Assembly (NCBI RefSeq): GCF_017498085.1
Contig: NZ_JAGBKM010000008.1
Coordinates: forward strand, 1-64,000
Length of the DNA stretch: 64,000 bases
Direction: 5' to 3'
Source: Psychrobacter coccoides
GTDB lineage: Bacteria; Pseudomonadota; Gammaproteobacteria; Pseudomonadales; Moraxellaceae
Each line of letters begins with the position of its first letter. Positions within the stretch are counted from its first letter, which is position 1. The notes below the pieces were generated by a model. It was not told the origin of the DNA, did no database searches, and worked only from the letters and a program-made list of their open reading frames with translations. Positions 1-9,716 of the stretch are shown here, piece after piece. Both the position numbers and the translations under genes were made by a program.

Positions 1-802
1 TAGCGCTGACGACGGTTGCGATATTTATGAGCCACGATTTTAAACAACTTGATTAAGCCTATTTTGTGTTCAACCACAATACGGAACTTTGCCAGATACT
101 GATTGGCTTGTTTGCATATCTCCAATAACTGACCACCACGAGGTTTCTTAAATGGTGTGAAAGTTTGGTTATGTCGCTTTGCTAACCCTTGATAACCACT
201 GTCTGCTAGATAGTTAGTGTTCTCAGGTAACCAATCAGGACAAGTATCTTTATACAGCTTAAAATCGTGGATGGACCCTTTACAGGTTTGCACATCAAGT
301 ATCAAACCGGTTTGCCAATGAACGATAACCTGCGCTTTTAAGGTGTGTTGTTTTTTCTTGCCGCTGTAGTAGTCTCTTTGGTTTTTTTTGGACGCTCAAT
401 TGGGGTTTCGGTGGCATCGACAATGACGACTGACCAATTGATGTCCTCATCGACACGACTAGGCAGCTTTTTGGGCAATTCAAACTTGCCAGAGTTAATC
501 AGTGTGTCTTCTACTTTACGAATGATACGGCTAGCAGAAGACTCATGAATACCAAAGTCCATACTGATATGATAAAGCGTGCGGTATTCACGCCAATAAG
601 TCAGGGCTAGTAGTATCTGCTCCTTAAGACTGAGCACACTTGGTCTACCTGATTTGGTCTTAGATGCTTCATGCTTTTGCATGGCCTCAAGCATGTCATA
701 AAAAGTGGCTTTATGAATGCCAGTGTAGCGTTTAAAACCAGCGTCACTTTGTTTGAGTAGCTTATCTATGTTTGGCATATCTATTAAGTAAGTAGAGTTC
801 AA
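1..802 (-). CDS. IS5-family (ISL2-like) transposase, -1 frameshift product, 3' end cut by window
   Basis: Transposase of an insertion sequence, cutting and joining DNA by DDE chemistry. Two overlapping frames are read together. The first (802 down to 338, 154 residues) carries an N-terminal helix-turn-helix region and the first catalytic Asp in VIVDATETP. The second, in the -1 frame, runs open from about position 349 to the window edge and holds the second Asp (LADSGYQGL) and the Glu (VVEHKIGLIK). The frames join at a canonical A-AAA-AAC slippery heptamer. All three acidic residues are present and I find no stop in the joined frame, so the element may be active. Only the last few residues and the left end of the element lie outside the window. 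Assignment to the ISL2 group is by overall character and is less certain than the IS5 family. Confidence 0.88.
350..356 (-). other. Programmed -1 frameshift heptamer in the transposase
   Basis: On the minus strand the first frame reads AGA AAA AAC before ending 4 codons later. A AAA AAC is the best-known -1 slippery heptamer, and slipping there enters the frame that continues KAQVIVHWQTG with the rest of the catalytic domain. This explains why the transposase appears as two open frames. Confidence 0.8.
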
Positions 803-822
803 TAATATACGTTGTGTCTGAC

Positions 823-842
823 AACTACTTTTGCAAGAGGTC
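823..842. repeat. Probable right terminal inverted repeat of the IS element
   Basis: About 20 bases beyond the transposase start lies AACTACTTTTGCAAGAGGTC, the kind of sequence expected for the outer end of an IS5-family element, read inward as GACCTCTTGCAAAAG. The matching left end lies outside the window, so the exact boundary and target duplication cannot be checked here. Confidence 0.5.
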
Positions 843-881
843 TATTTATTACTTTATTTAAAATCCACTTAAAAAAAGACT

Positions 882-2510
882 TTAATCACCTTGAACGACA
901 TCAGGTGGGCCTTCAAGCAGCTCTTCATCCGCAAACTCATTGGCCGTATTATGCTCAACCGATTCATCAGTAATAAATCGTTGTTCGGCACGATACAGTA
1001 TCAGCTCATCACGATTGAATCCTCGTATCATGGCATACAACATGATAAATACCACCATGGCAAAAGGGAAACCGGCGACGATAGCGGCAGCCTGTAACGC
1101 TCCTAAGCCACCAGCTGCCAATAAAATCGCAGCCACAAGACCTTGCATCACCGCCCAAAATAAGCGTTGAATCTTAGGTGGATTGGTCTCACCACCAGAG
1201 GTCAACATATCAATAACAAAGCTGGCTGAGTCTGATGAAGTCACAAACCACAGTACAATCATGATAACAATCAGCATCGTCGTGGCTTTGGTCAATGGAT
1301 AAAACTCCATCAGCTTAAAAATGGCGCTACCATAATCGTTTTGTACCACTTCGATAAATCCAGGATTACCGATCAGCTCCATGTCAACTGCGACACCACC
1401 AAAGGTTGTGAACCAGAAAAACAAAATAATCATCGGAATAAATAGCACGCCGAGCAAAAACTCACGAATGGTACGACCACGAGAGATACGGGCAATGAAT
1501 ACCCCGACAAATGGTGACCAGCTGATCCACCATGCCCAGTAAAATATCGTCCACGAAGACTGCCAATCACTTTTACTATAAGCCTCACTCCAAAAGCTCA
1601 GCTGCACGATGTTTTGTAGATAGTTACCGGTATTTTCGACCAAACTGTCCATGATATACTGCGTGGGGCCCATAATAAAAGCAAACCCTAACAACACAAA
1701 GGTCAATACGATGTTGGTATCACTTAGGCGTTTGATACCTTTATCCAAGCCCATCAACAATGAGCCACAGGCAAGCATGGTAATAAAGGCAATTAAGATC
1801 ACCTGCATGGTGACAGAGTTAGGTAGGCCAAATAATCCCTCAAGTCCAGAGTTAATCTGCAAGACACCAAAGCCTAATGTGGTGACCACACCAAACATAG
1901 TGCCAAAGACTGCTAGAGTATCGACCGTATGCCCCCACTTACCATAGATTTTCTGACCCAATATCGGATAGAGACTCGAGCGAATCGATAGTGGTAAGCC
2001 ACGGCGAAAGTGGAAGTAGGCCAAGGACAAGGCTACGATAGCGTAAATGGCCCAAGCGTGAATCCCATAATGTAAAAACGAGATGTTCATCGCTTGCTTG
2101 GCCGCCTCTACTGTCTCGGCCTCACCCAATGGCGGCGCCATAAAGTGATAGACGGGCTCTGCGGTGCCCCAGTACATGATACCGATACCGATACCTGCCG
2201 AAAAAAGCATACCTATCCAAGATGGTAGGCTGTATTGCGGTGTTTCAGTTTGATGACCTAGGCGGATATCACCATACTTACTAAAAATTAAATACAAACA
2301 CAACACCACGGCCACGTTCATCAGAATGATAAACATCCAGCCAAATCGGTTGGTAATAAAACCTTGTGCACTAGTGAATATAGTATCTGCCAACTCTTGA
2401 AACAGAGCACCAAATATAATAAACCCCACGATCAAGATCGCTGAAGCAATAAACACCGGTTTATTGACTCGCGGAAAAGGCCCTAATCGGCCTATTTTTA
2501 GTTCACTCAT
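882..2510 (-). CDS. BCCT-family glycine betaine/choline/carnitine transporter
   Basis: Inner-membrane secondary transporter of 542 residues, the usual family length, predicted to import a quaternary ammonium compatible solute with Na+ or H+. The sequence has about 12 hydrophobic segments. The family signature GIGIGIMYWGTAEPVYHF lies at about residues 106-123 and the tryptophan-rich WAWWISWSPFVGVF stretch at about 325-340, followed by a basic RISRGRTIREF loop. The C-terminal tail is acidic (DEELLEG), a region used for osmosensing in some relatives. It stands alone, between the IS element and a repeat-bearing spacer. The substrate cannot be told from sequence; betaine is most likely. Confidence 0.92.
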   Translation of the reverse strand: MSELKIGRLGPFPRVNKPVFIASAILIVGFIIFGALFQELADTIFTSAQGFITNRFGWMFIILMNVAVVLCLYLIFSKYGDIRLGHQTETPQYSLPSWIGMLFSAGIGIGIMYWGTAEPVYHFMAPPLGEAETVEAAKQAMNISFLHYGIHAWAIYAIVALSLAYFHFRRGLPLSIRSSLYPILGQKIYGKWGHTVDTLAVFGTMFGVVTTLGFGVLQINSGLEGLFGLPNSVTMQVILIAFITMLACGSLLMGLDKGIKRLSDTNIVLTFVLLGFAFIMGPTQYIMDSLVENTGNYLQNIVQLSFWSEAYSKSDWQSSWTIFYWAWWISWSPFVGVFIARISRGRTIREFLLGVLFIPMIILFFWFTTFGGVAVDMELIGNPGFIEVVQNDYGSAIFKLMEFYPLTKATTMLIVIMIVLWFVTSSDSASFVIDMLTSGGETNPPKIQRLFWAVMQGLVAAILLAAGGLGALQAAAIVAGFPFAMVVFIMLYAMIRGFNRDELILYRAEQRFITDESVEHNTANEFADEELLEGPPDVVQGD

Positions 2511-2763
2511 CTTAGTTATCCAATACTTTAGAGTGAATTACCTTAACAAGATGTTACTCAATTATCAAACTCAACACCCATATTCGTTATTTTTGATACA
2601 AAAAAATAGCCCTAGAATCTCAGAGCCATTTTTGATTGAACACCATTTATCTAAAACAACCTCCTAACGGTATCCTCTACAGACAGCCGTTGATCTCAGG
2701 TTACGACATAAAGTGAAACGGCTACAGACCTCTGTATAATGGATTCAACTTAAAAGTATTATG
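2511..2763. other. Intergenic spacer upstream of the BCCT transporter
   Basis: AT-rich stretch that presumably carries the transporter promoter on the minus strand. No convincing promoter or RNA gene was recognised. The part from 2764 onward is a dispersed repeat copy. Confidence 0.4.
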
Positions 2764-2833
2764 GCGTTACTGGTATAAATTTTGCGCCGCCTCTGTAGAT
2801 ACAGCACGCAAGAGAAATGCTATATCAGCCACA
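2764..2833 (+). repeat. Dispersed palindromic repeat, copy A
   Basis: Begins GTTACTGGTATAAA and ends GCTATATCAGCCAC, with the shared core TTTTGCGCCGCCTCTG and ACAGCACGCAAGAGAAA. It matches copies near 9.35, 15.53, 34.75 and 37.49 kb. The ends are more diverged than in the other copies. Confidence 0.7.
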
Positions 2834-2869
2834 CTTTAAAAGTTGTGACAGCTTTGTTTTTAGCCGTGA

Positions 2870-4111
2870 TTATTTAGGCTGTAATTGTAATAACTGAGCA
2901 CCCTCCCCATCTTCTACTAACCATACCTGTCCATCGACGGCCAAAACACTGCGTATCCGCTCGCCCATATCATAACGATATCGCTCATGAGTTGCGTCGT
3001 CAGCCAAATCTACCACTATCAAGGCTGTTGATGACAAACCACTGATTAGGGCGTTGCCCTGCCAAGCGGGGAAATCATCATAACGACCTGATGAGTAGAC
3101 GCTCATCGATGATGGCGAGATGACCGGTGTCCAAGTGATATAAGGCGCTGCAAATTCAGGTCGTGTGTCGTGGTCAGGAATATCAGTCCCAGAGTAGTTT
3201 CGACCATTTGACACCAGTGGCCACCCATAGTTTTTACCTTTTTCAATTAAGTTAAGCTCATCACCGCCTCTTGGCCCCATCTCATGCGCCCACAACATAC
3301 CTGACTGATCAAACACCATGCCCAAGACATTACGATGCCCTAGTGTCCAAAACTGAGCTGCCATACTGTCAATGCTGGTATCGCCTACAAACGGATTGTC
3401 ATTTGGGATTGAACCATCGAGGTTCAGTCGGATGATTTTGCCCAAGTTGACTGTCATGTCTTGAGCAGGGTCTTTTTTTTGTCTGTCACCTGAACTGATA
3501 TACAGATACTGATCATCGGGGGAGAGCAGCAGTCGATGGCTATAGTGACCTTGGCCACGTACCTTTGGAACTTGCTCCCAGATGGGCATCACCGCTTGCA
3601 AGCTTGGTGCATCAGTATCTAGCCCCATTAATGTGGCTCTAATGACTTTTGCCCCCAACTTACCCTTGTCGCTGCCTGTACCTGCTTCAGCATAGCTAAG
3701 ATATATGTGCTTGGACGTAGCAAAATCTGGTGCAAGAACAATGTCACCCAAACCGCCTTGCCCACCATAAGCGACTTTTGGCACACCTGTCACTGCTGTC
3801 TTAGTACCGGTACTCGTATCGACGACAAACAGCTCGCCAGTCTTTTGTGTCACTAAGAGCTTGGGGGGTGCATTATTAGCCGTTGGTAATGCCGTCATTG
3901 CCCAAGGCTCATCGAAGGTCGCAATCATCTTGGTACTAAAAGCAGGCTTTTCATTGCTTGCTGCCAAGTCTCTTGCGGCAGCTTGCCCTTCCTTATGTTC
4001 TGTGAGATCGGCATCGGTATTGACGGCTGCAGGATTGGAGCACGCAGAGGCACTAAACAATAGCATTAGTACAGTAATAGGTATGTTGATACGTTTGATA
4101 CACATTATCAT
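2870..4111 (-). CDS. PQQ-dependent aldose sugar dehydrogenase (soluble GDH/YliI type) lipoprotein
   Basis: Six-bladed propeller quinoprotein expected to oxidise aldose sugars in the periplasm with PQQ. Of its 413 residues the first 25 or so form a signal peptide ending in a lipobox-like SASAC, suggesting a lipid anchor. Family motifs include YSHRLLLSPDDQYLYISSGD (about residues 190-210), GHRNVLGMVFD, AHEMGPRGGDELN and GKNYGWP near the middle of the domain. The start is supported by AAAGGAG seven bases upstream. No pqq biosynthesis genes are nearby, so the cofactor would come from elsewhere in the genome or from outside. Enzyme specificity is inferred from the family. Confidence 0.88.
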   Translation of the reverse strand: MIMCIKRINIPITVLMLLFSASACSNPAAVNTDADLTEHKEGQAAARDLAASNEKPAFSTKMIATFDEPWAMTALPTANNAPPKLLVTQKTGELFVVDTSTGTKTAVTGVPKVAYGGQGGLGDIVLAPDFATSKHIYLSYAEAGTGSDKGKLGAKVIRATLMGLDTDAPSLQAVMPIWEQVPKVRGQGHYSHRLLLSPDDQYLYISSGDRQKKDPAQDMTVNLGKIIRLNLDGSIPNDNPFVGDTSIDSMAAQFWTLGHRNVLGMVFDQSGMLWAHEMGPRGGDELNLIEKGKNYGWPLVSNGRNYSGTDIPDHDTRPEFAAPYITWTPVISPSSMSVYSSGRYDDFPAWQGNALISGLSSTALIVVDLADDATHERYRYDMGERIRSVLAVDGQVWLVEDGEGAQLLQLQPK

Positions 4112-4181
4112 GACACGACTCCTTTAGCTTCACTACTTTACAATATAGCAAGCATTTGTCAGGCTCTGGTACTGATTGTGT

Positions 4182-4220
4182 TTAAAAAAACCCCTGACCT
4201 ACAATTGTAGGTCAGGGGTT
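4182..4220 (-). terminator. Rho-independent terminator of clpB
   Basis: A perfect 32-base palindrome (4189-4220) with arms AACCCCTGACCTACAA and their complement is followed on the minus strand by a run of seven Ts. It sits 28 bases past the clpB stop codon. Confidence 0.88.
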
Positions 4221-4247
4221 GGTTTATAGTCAGCTGAGTTGGTTTCC

Positions 4248-6845
4248 TTAGCTCATTCTAAGCTTATCAAAAATCAGCTTATCATCAGCACCGACATCGA
4301 CCTTGATGATGTCCCCTGCAACAAAGTCGCCAGCCAGCAGCTTGAGAGATAATGGGTTTTCGATCTCTTGCTGAATGGCACGCTTGAGTGGGCGTGCACC
4401 ATACACAGGATCATAGCCCACAGCGACTAGTTTATTCATCGCATCTGCTGATAGTTCGATATCCATCTCACGTTCTTGTAGACGCTGACGTAAGCGCTGC
4501 AACTGAATGTCAGCAATGCCTGCCATCTGCGACATACCCAGTGGATGGAATACCACGATTTCATCAATACGGTTGACGAACTCTGGGCGGAAGTGCTGCC
4601 CAACCGATTCCATAACCTCAGTTTTTATATCCTCGTAACTTTCACCGACCATTTCTTGAATCTTGTGTGAGCCTAAGTTACTGGTCATAATGATGACGGT
4701 GTTTTTGAAGTCTACCACGCGGCCCTGTGAGTCTGTCAGGCGCCCATCGTCTAACACTTGCAGCAAGATATTAAACACATCAGGATGCGCTTTTTCGACT
4801 TCATCAAACAACACTACGCTATATGGCTTACGGCGTACTGCCTCCGTTAAAGTACCACCCTCTTCATAACCGACATAGCCTGGAGGCGCACCGACCAAAC
4901 GACTGACGCTGTGCTTTTCCATGTATTCACTCATGTCAATACGCACCATGGCATCTTCACTATCAAACAAGAAGTTGGCGAGTGATTTGGTCAGCTCTGT
5001 CTTACCGACCCCTGTAGGCCCAAGAAACAAGAAAGAGCCTGAAGGACGATTGGGATCTGAGAGACCTGCACGGCTACGACGCACAGCGTTGGCAACAGAC
5101 TCAACGGCTTCATCTTGACCGATAACTCGCTCATGGAGCTTGTCTTCCATCGCCAGCATCTTGTCACGCTCGCCTTGCATCATCTTGCTGACAGGAATAC
5201 CCGTAGCAGCAGCGACCACTTCGGCGATCTCGTTATCAGTGACTTTGGTACGCAGTAGCTTACCACCTATCGCATCATCTGCTTGTTCTTCTTGCTCAGC
5301 CAAATCAGACTCAGCAATACGGCGCTCAAGCTGCGGAATGGTTTCGTACTGCAACTTACTCATGGTCTCATAGTCGCCTTCACGGCTGGCTTTGTCATAA
5401 GCGATACGGGCTTTGTCCAGCTCATCCTTTAGCTGCTGACTGCCTTTGACCAATGCTTTTTCTGCCTGCCAAATCTCGTTGAGGTCAGCATATTCTTTTT
5501 CTAGCGCTTCGATTTGCTCATCAAGCACTTTGCGTTCCGCTTGCGCTCCGGCATCTTCTTCATTTTTAAGCACTTCACGCTGCATCTTTAGCTGAATCAG
5601 ACGGCTATCAAGCTTACCTAGCGCTTCAGGCTTGCTGTCCATCTCCATCCGTAGACGGCTCGCCGCTTCATCGACAAGATCTATCGCCTTATCTGGCAGC
5701 TTGCGATCAGTAATATAACGATGGCTCATACGGGCGGCGGCAATAATGGCACTGTCCTGTATATCGACACCGTGATGCAGCTCATAGCGCTCTTTTAGAC
5801 CACGCAAGATAGCAATGGTGTCTTCAACGGTTGGCTCATCGACCAATACTTTTTGGAAGCGGCGCTCAAGGGCGGCGTCCTTTTCGATATATTGACGATA
5901 CTCATCAAGCGTCGTTGCGCCGACACAGTGTAGCTCACCACGAGCTAGGGCTGGCTTGAGCATATTACCAGCGTCCATTGAGCCCTCAGACTTGCCTGCA
6001 CCGACCATTGTATGTAGCTCATCGATAAACAAGATGACATTACCCTCTTGCTTCGCCAGATCACTCAGGACCCCTTTGAGTCGCTCTTCAAACTCACCAC
6101 GGAACTTAGCGCCTGCAATCAAAGCCCCTAAATCCAATGACAGTACCTCTTTACGGCGTAGACCTTCTGGCACATCACCGTTGACGATTTTTTGTGCTAG
6201 GCCTTCGACGATGGCTGTCTTACCGACACCTGGCTCACCGATAAGTACGGGGTTGTTTTTGGTACGGCGAGACAGTACTTGAATGGTGCGACGAATCTCT
6301 TCATCACGGCCAATCACTGGATCCAGCTTACCCATCTCCGCCTGTTCGGTCAGATTGATGGTGTATTTATTTAACGCATCACGCTGATCTTCAGCATTTT
6401 GATTGTCCACTGTCTCACTGCCTCTTAGTTGCTCAATCACAGTTTTTAATTTATCAGCAGTCACACCCGCACTTTCAAATATTTTTTTGGTGTCCCCTTG
6501 CTCAGCGAGTACTAAAATGACCCACTCAGTAGCGATAAACTCATCACCTGCTTTTTGTGCTTGCCGATCAGCAAGGTTTAAGACTTTTACTGAGTTTGGA
6601 TTTAGATTGACCTCACCTGTCGGCTCTGCAATCGTCGCTTGGTTGTCTAGTGCTTTTGCCACACCGTTTTTTAAGGCCGGAATAGACGCCCCTGCTTGTT
6701 GACAGATAGCCAAGTTAGACTCATCTTGTAGCAGTACAGCCAGCAGATGTACAGGGTCTATACCTGTATGATCACGACCCAATGCCAAGCTTTGCGCTTC
6801 TTGAATCGCAGATTGTAGTTTTTGAGTAAACTTCTCAAATCTCAT
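4248..6845 (-). CDS. clpB: ATP-dependent disaggregase ClpB
   Basis: Hexameric AAA+ chaperone that pulls proteins out of aggregates together with DnaK. The 865-residue length is typical. Order of parts: N-terminal Clp repeat domain (about 1-145), first ATPase domain with Walker A GEPGVGKT (about 205-212) and Walker [11 protein letters not shown], long coiled-coil middle domain (about 405-525, rich in E, K and L), second ATPase domain with [12 protein letters not shown] and [14 protein letters not shown], and the C-terminal D2 small domain. The middle domain and the lack of a ClpP-binding loop separate it from ClpA and ClpC. A heat-shock promoter lies upstream and a strong terminator downstream, so it is likely a single-gene unit. 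Confidence 0.97.
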   Translation of the reverse strand: MRFEKFTQKLQSAIQEAQSLALGRDHTGIDPVHLLAVLLQDESNLAICQQAGASIPALKNGVAKALDNQATIAEPTGEVNLNPNSVKVLNLADRQAQKAGDEFIATEWVILVLAEQGDTKKIFESAGVTADKLKTVIEQLRGSETVDNQNAEDQRDALNKYTINLTEQAEMGKLDPVIGRDEEIRRTIQVLSRRTKNNPVLIGEPGVGKTAIVEGLAQKIVNGDVPEGLRRKEVLSLDLGALIAGAKFRGEFEERLKGVLSDLAKQEGNVILFIDELHTMVGAGKSEGSMDAGNMLKPALARGELHCVGATTLDEYRQYIEKDAALERRFQKVLVDEPTVEDTIAILRGLKERYELHHGVDIQDSAIIAAARMSHRYITDRKLPDKAIDLVDEAASRLRMEMDSKPEALGKLDSRLIQLKMQREVLKNEEDAGAQAERKVLDEQIEALEKEYADLNEIWQAEKALVKGSQQLKDELDKARIAYDKASREGDYETMSKLQYETIPQLERRIAESDLAEQEEQADDAIGGKLLRTKVTDNEIAEVVAAATGIPVSKMMQGERDKMLAMEDKLHERVIGQDEAVESVANAVRRSRAGLSDPNRPSGSFLFLGPTGVGKTELTKSLANFLFDSEDAMVRIDMSEYMEKHSVSRLVGAPPGYVGYEEGGTLTEAVRRKPYSVVLFDEVEKAHPDVFNILLQVLDDGRLTDSQGRVVDFKNTVIIMTSNLGSHKIQEMVGESYEDIKTEVMESVGQHFRPEFVNRIDEIVVFHPLGMSQMAGIADIQLQRLRQRLQEREMDIELSADAMNKLVAVGYDPVYGARPLKRAIQQEIENPLSLKLLAGDFVAGDIIKVDVGADDKLIFDKLRMS

Positions 6846-6926
6846 ATTTTTTCCTTATATTTCAAGTATCAAGCAGCGCTTTTATTGTAGATATTGCCTC
6901 TTAGCGCTTACTCTTTGTTGCTATCT

Positions 6927-6955
6927 ATATAGGGTATGCTCAGTCGCTTTTCAAG
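6927..6955 (-). promoter_or_regulatory. Sigma-32 (heat-shock) promoter of clpB
   Basis: On the minus strand CTTGAAA is followed after 14 bases by CCCTATAT, close to the sigma-32 consensus CTTGAAA-N13/17-CCCCATNT. It lies about 80 bases upstream of the clpB start codon, as expected for this gene. Confidence 0.75.
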
Positions 6956-7095
6956 ATTTATTTTCTTGTTGTCAATGATGGCTACTGACTCACGAGTCTA
7001 GAGTAGCGTACGTAATAAATTAATCAGACTAGAGTCTGTTGAACGTGCAAACGTCATACTACTGACAACTACTTATTAACATATGATTTTGATAT

Positions 7096-9069
7096 TTAAT
7101 CAAGAGCTAACAGCACCGCTTTTAACTTCTCTTCAAAATTATCTTTTATAAAATGTGCATATTCAATACTGATGTGCTCGGCATCACGGTACATGATTTT
7201 TCCAGAAAAAGTCGTTGGACACTTTTCGGCTGTACAGAACATATCTGACATATCGATACTGGTAATAATATCTTGATATTCAGTAGCTGGATCAGTGGGT
7301 AATAAAATATCGCTACGATCTATAGTACAAGCGCCTGTCTCAGCAGAGTTTCTATTTCTGTGTATGCAGTCCGGCACATCAAAGTCAAAGCGTGGGTTGT
7401 CTCTAATGCCGATAACTTTGATGCCATTAGCATCAATCTGCCTCCAGCTATCAATATAAGTCTCAGGGATAAACTCTCCTTTGTCCAAGTCGGTTCTGGT
7501 CGAGTTGGTAATGACTGCGTAAGGATTGATGGCAACAATCTCTTTGAGCGCGCTTTCATTCCATTTGTAGCAAGAGTCGTTCGAGTCCTCGACAGGCCCT
7601 AGTGGACAAGCCGCTTTAGTCATGTTGATGACTTTAAAGTTATTGTTTTTTCCTATCTCGTCTAGCGCGGTGATCCATTGTACCGCATGCGAGCCGCCTG
7701 CTAGGACAATCTGTTTGTCGGCATTCGGATCGCCAAACTCACAAGTAGTCACCTCCTCGCCATCCATAGATTGGTTACAGCCGTCAGCATAGGCAGCAGG
7801 TACCCTCTTTTTGATGGTAAGCAGTCTATCACGCTCAGGGATAAAGCGTTGATCTTCTAAATAGAGGCGCTCGCCTGCAAAAGGCTCAGTAGGTGCCGCA
7901 GCTAACATCTCCATCGCTTTTGCGGTGGTAGAAACCACCTCATATCTAAAGGCAAAAGCGGCAGCGACCACGGGTAAAAAGAATAAAGCACCTATCGAGA
8001 AGTTCAGTATTACCTTTTCTCTAGGGATTTTTCTAAAGGGTGCTTCGATAAGCTTGCTGGTGAAATAAGCCAGAATAGTAGAGACAATCATGATGGCAAA
8101 GCCTGGTAGCAAGCCTACCGTATCATGACCAAAGTATTCTTTGTAAAATACCAATATCGGCCAGTGCCACAGATAAATGGTAAAAGAGATACCACCTAAA
8201 AACACTAAGAATTTATTCGACAAAAAGTTATTGACGACCCCTTTGCCCCCGATACCCGATACAATGATAGCCACTGCCCCAAGTACAGGTATCAAGGATA
8301 TTGGCCCTGAAAAGTTTGCGCCTCTGGGTATTAGGATTGCGCCGCCAATAATCAAAGCTATACCAACTATGCCTATTATTTGTCTGTGCCTAATTCTTTT
8401 GACATTGGCGATGACCAAATAAGAGAGCGAGCCAAAAAAGAACTCCCAAATTCTCGATAAAGGATTAAAGTAGCTCATCGCCGCATCACTTTGAACCAAT
8501 ACAGTAGCGTAGATAAAAGACGCTAAGATAATAGCGCCAACGCCTAAAAACAGTGGGGCAGAATTTTGCCTTTTTTTGGTCAAATAGGCTAAAGGGATCA
8601 AAACCAATGGGAAAACCACATAGAACTGCATCTGAATGGAGAGCGCCCAGAACTGCTGCACAGGGCTCGGTGGGGTGCCCGTCGCCAGATAATCAACCGA
8701 AAGCCTAATCAGCTGGATATTTTCAAGATGTAAAGCGCTGGCTATGATCTCATGTAACACACTGTAAATCTGCACAGGAGAAGTAATAAAATAGCTTGCG
8801 ACCAAGGTGGCTGCCAACACCAAATAAGCAGAAGGCGCTATCCTTTTGATAACGCCGCCCCAAAAAGGAAAAGGGCTGACAGTGCCTTTTGTAAAATAAC
8901 CTTTCAATACAATAGAGGCCATCAAAAACCCAGAGATGACAAAAAACACATCGACACCACCGGAGACTTTATTGAACCAGATATGAAATACCATAATAAT
9001 AATGGCACCTATGGCTCTCAACCCTTGGATATCATTCCTGTATTCTTGACGGGTATACTTTTCAAACAA
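7096..9069 (-). CDS. Acyltransferase-3/SGNH fusion protein (OafA-like O-acetyltransferase)
   Basis: Membrane enzyme of 657 residues that probably acetylates a surface polysaccharide or LPS. The N-terminal part (about 1-390) is an acyltransferase-3 domain with about 10 hydrophobic segments, starting with RNDIQGLRAIGAIIIMVFH, whose conserved R and H are typical, and GGVDVFFVISGFLM. The C-terminal part (about 440-657) is a periplasmic SGNH domain with the nucleophile Ser in LAGGSHAVQW and the catalytic Asp-His pair in DAEHIS. The first block reads GGSH rather than the more usual GDS. It stands alone without polysaccharide genes around it, so the acceptor is unknown. Confidence 0.88.
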   Translation of the reverse strand: MFEKYTRQEYRNDIQGLRAIGAIIIMVFHIWFNKVSGGVDVFFVISGFLMASIVLKGYFTKGTVSPFPFWGGVIKRIAPSAYLVLAATLVASYFITSPVQIYSVLHEIIASALHLENIQLIRLSVDYLATGTPPSPVQQFWALSIQMQFYVVFPLVLIPLAYLTKKRQNSAPLFLGVGAIILASFIYATVLVQSDAAMSYFNPLSRIWEFFFGSLSYLVIANVKRIRHRQIIGIVGIALIIGGAILIPRGANFSGPISLIPVLGAVAIIVSGIGGKGVVNNFLSNKFLVFLGGISFTIYLWHWPILVFYKEYFGHDTVGLLPGFAIMIVSTILAYFTSKLIEAPFRKIPREKVILNFSIGALFFLPVVAAAFAFRYEVVSTTAKAMEMLAAAPTEPFAGERLYLEDQRFIPERDRLLTIKKRVPAAYADGCNQSMDGEEVTTCEFGDPNADKQIVLAGGSHAVQWITALDEIGKNNNFKVINMTKAACPLGPVEDSNDSCYKWNESALKEIVAINPYAVITNSTRTDLDKGEFIPETYIDSWRQIDANGIKVIGIRDNPRFDFDVPDCIHRNRNSAETGACTIDRSDILLPTDPATEYQDIITSIDMSDMFCTAEKCPTTFSGKIMYRDAEHISIEYAHFIKDNFEEKLKAVLLALD

Positions 9070-9348
9070 AATTTATCCTTATCGGCTTGGCTTAACCGAA
9101 CAAATACAACTACAAGCAGCTTCCATATAAAAATAAAGAAACAGCTTGTTATTTGTGGATGCTTATCTAAAGCTTACTGACTACAGAATCATTTCATTAC
9201 ACAGAATAGAATGCAGAACTACTTGAGCAAGCATTATATTCTTAATATAGAATATAATTGTACTATACTTGCTAATAGTAAACTATAGTATAGTTTTTTA
9301 TATTTTATTTTACGACTGATATAGTCCATGCATTCTAAAAATATTACA
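9070..9348. other. AT-rich spacer upstream of the acyltransferase
   Basis: Very AT-rich DNA with no open frame worth calling. It presumably carries the minus-strand promoter for the acyltransferase. No clear promoter, RNA gene or mobile element was recognised. Confidence 0.4.
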
Positions 9349-9431
9349 GTGCTACTGGGATGAGTTTTGCGCAGTCCCTAGAATGACGAAGTCGCACAGT
9401 AAACACGAAAACTTTATACCAGTAGCAGCAC
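9349..9431 (+). repeat. Dispersed palindromic repeat, copy B
   Basis: Runs from GTGCTACTGGGAT to TTATACCAGTAGCAGCAC, so the ends are inverted repeats. The interior GAGTTTTGCGCAGTCC and AAGTCGCACAGTAAAC closely match copy D at 34753. A further 40 bases (9433-9473, TTATAATAGC to TTTATTTAGG and on) are also shared with the flank of copy D, so the repeated unit in these two places is longer, about 125 bases. Confidence 0.75.
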
Positions 9432-9473
9432 GTTATAATAGCTATACCCTTTTTATTTAGGGTTCACCATATA

Positions 9474-9716
9474 TAAGCAGCACTAATAAAGGTACCGATA
9501 ATCAGTACCAGACACAGTCCTATTACGATAAGTAGCCAATTGCAGTTTTACTCGACTCAATACGCAAAAAAACATAGGCTTCGATCCTTATAACCCACAT
9601 ACGACAGCAGAGAGTTATAAAACATCAAAACACTATGTCTATTTTTCTATTTTGTGCAAGCTTTATGAATTGAGCTTATAATCTTTTCATATCAAACTTA
9701 TTGAAGCCGTTAAACC
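9474..9716. other. Spacer between repeat copy B and the SDR gene
   Basis: Downstream of the minus-strand SDR gene. No gene, clear terminator or RNA was recognised. Confidence 0.35.

Noticed and set aside
338-802. Short transposase frame as a truncated pseudogene
   Set aside because: The rest of the catalytic domain continues in the -1 frame after a canonical slippery heptamer, so it is a recoded gene.
9180-9340. Very AT-rich stretch as a phage or integration boundary
   Set aside because: No integrase, tRNA or direct repeat nearby; more likely ordinary promoter-side DNA.
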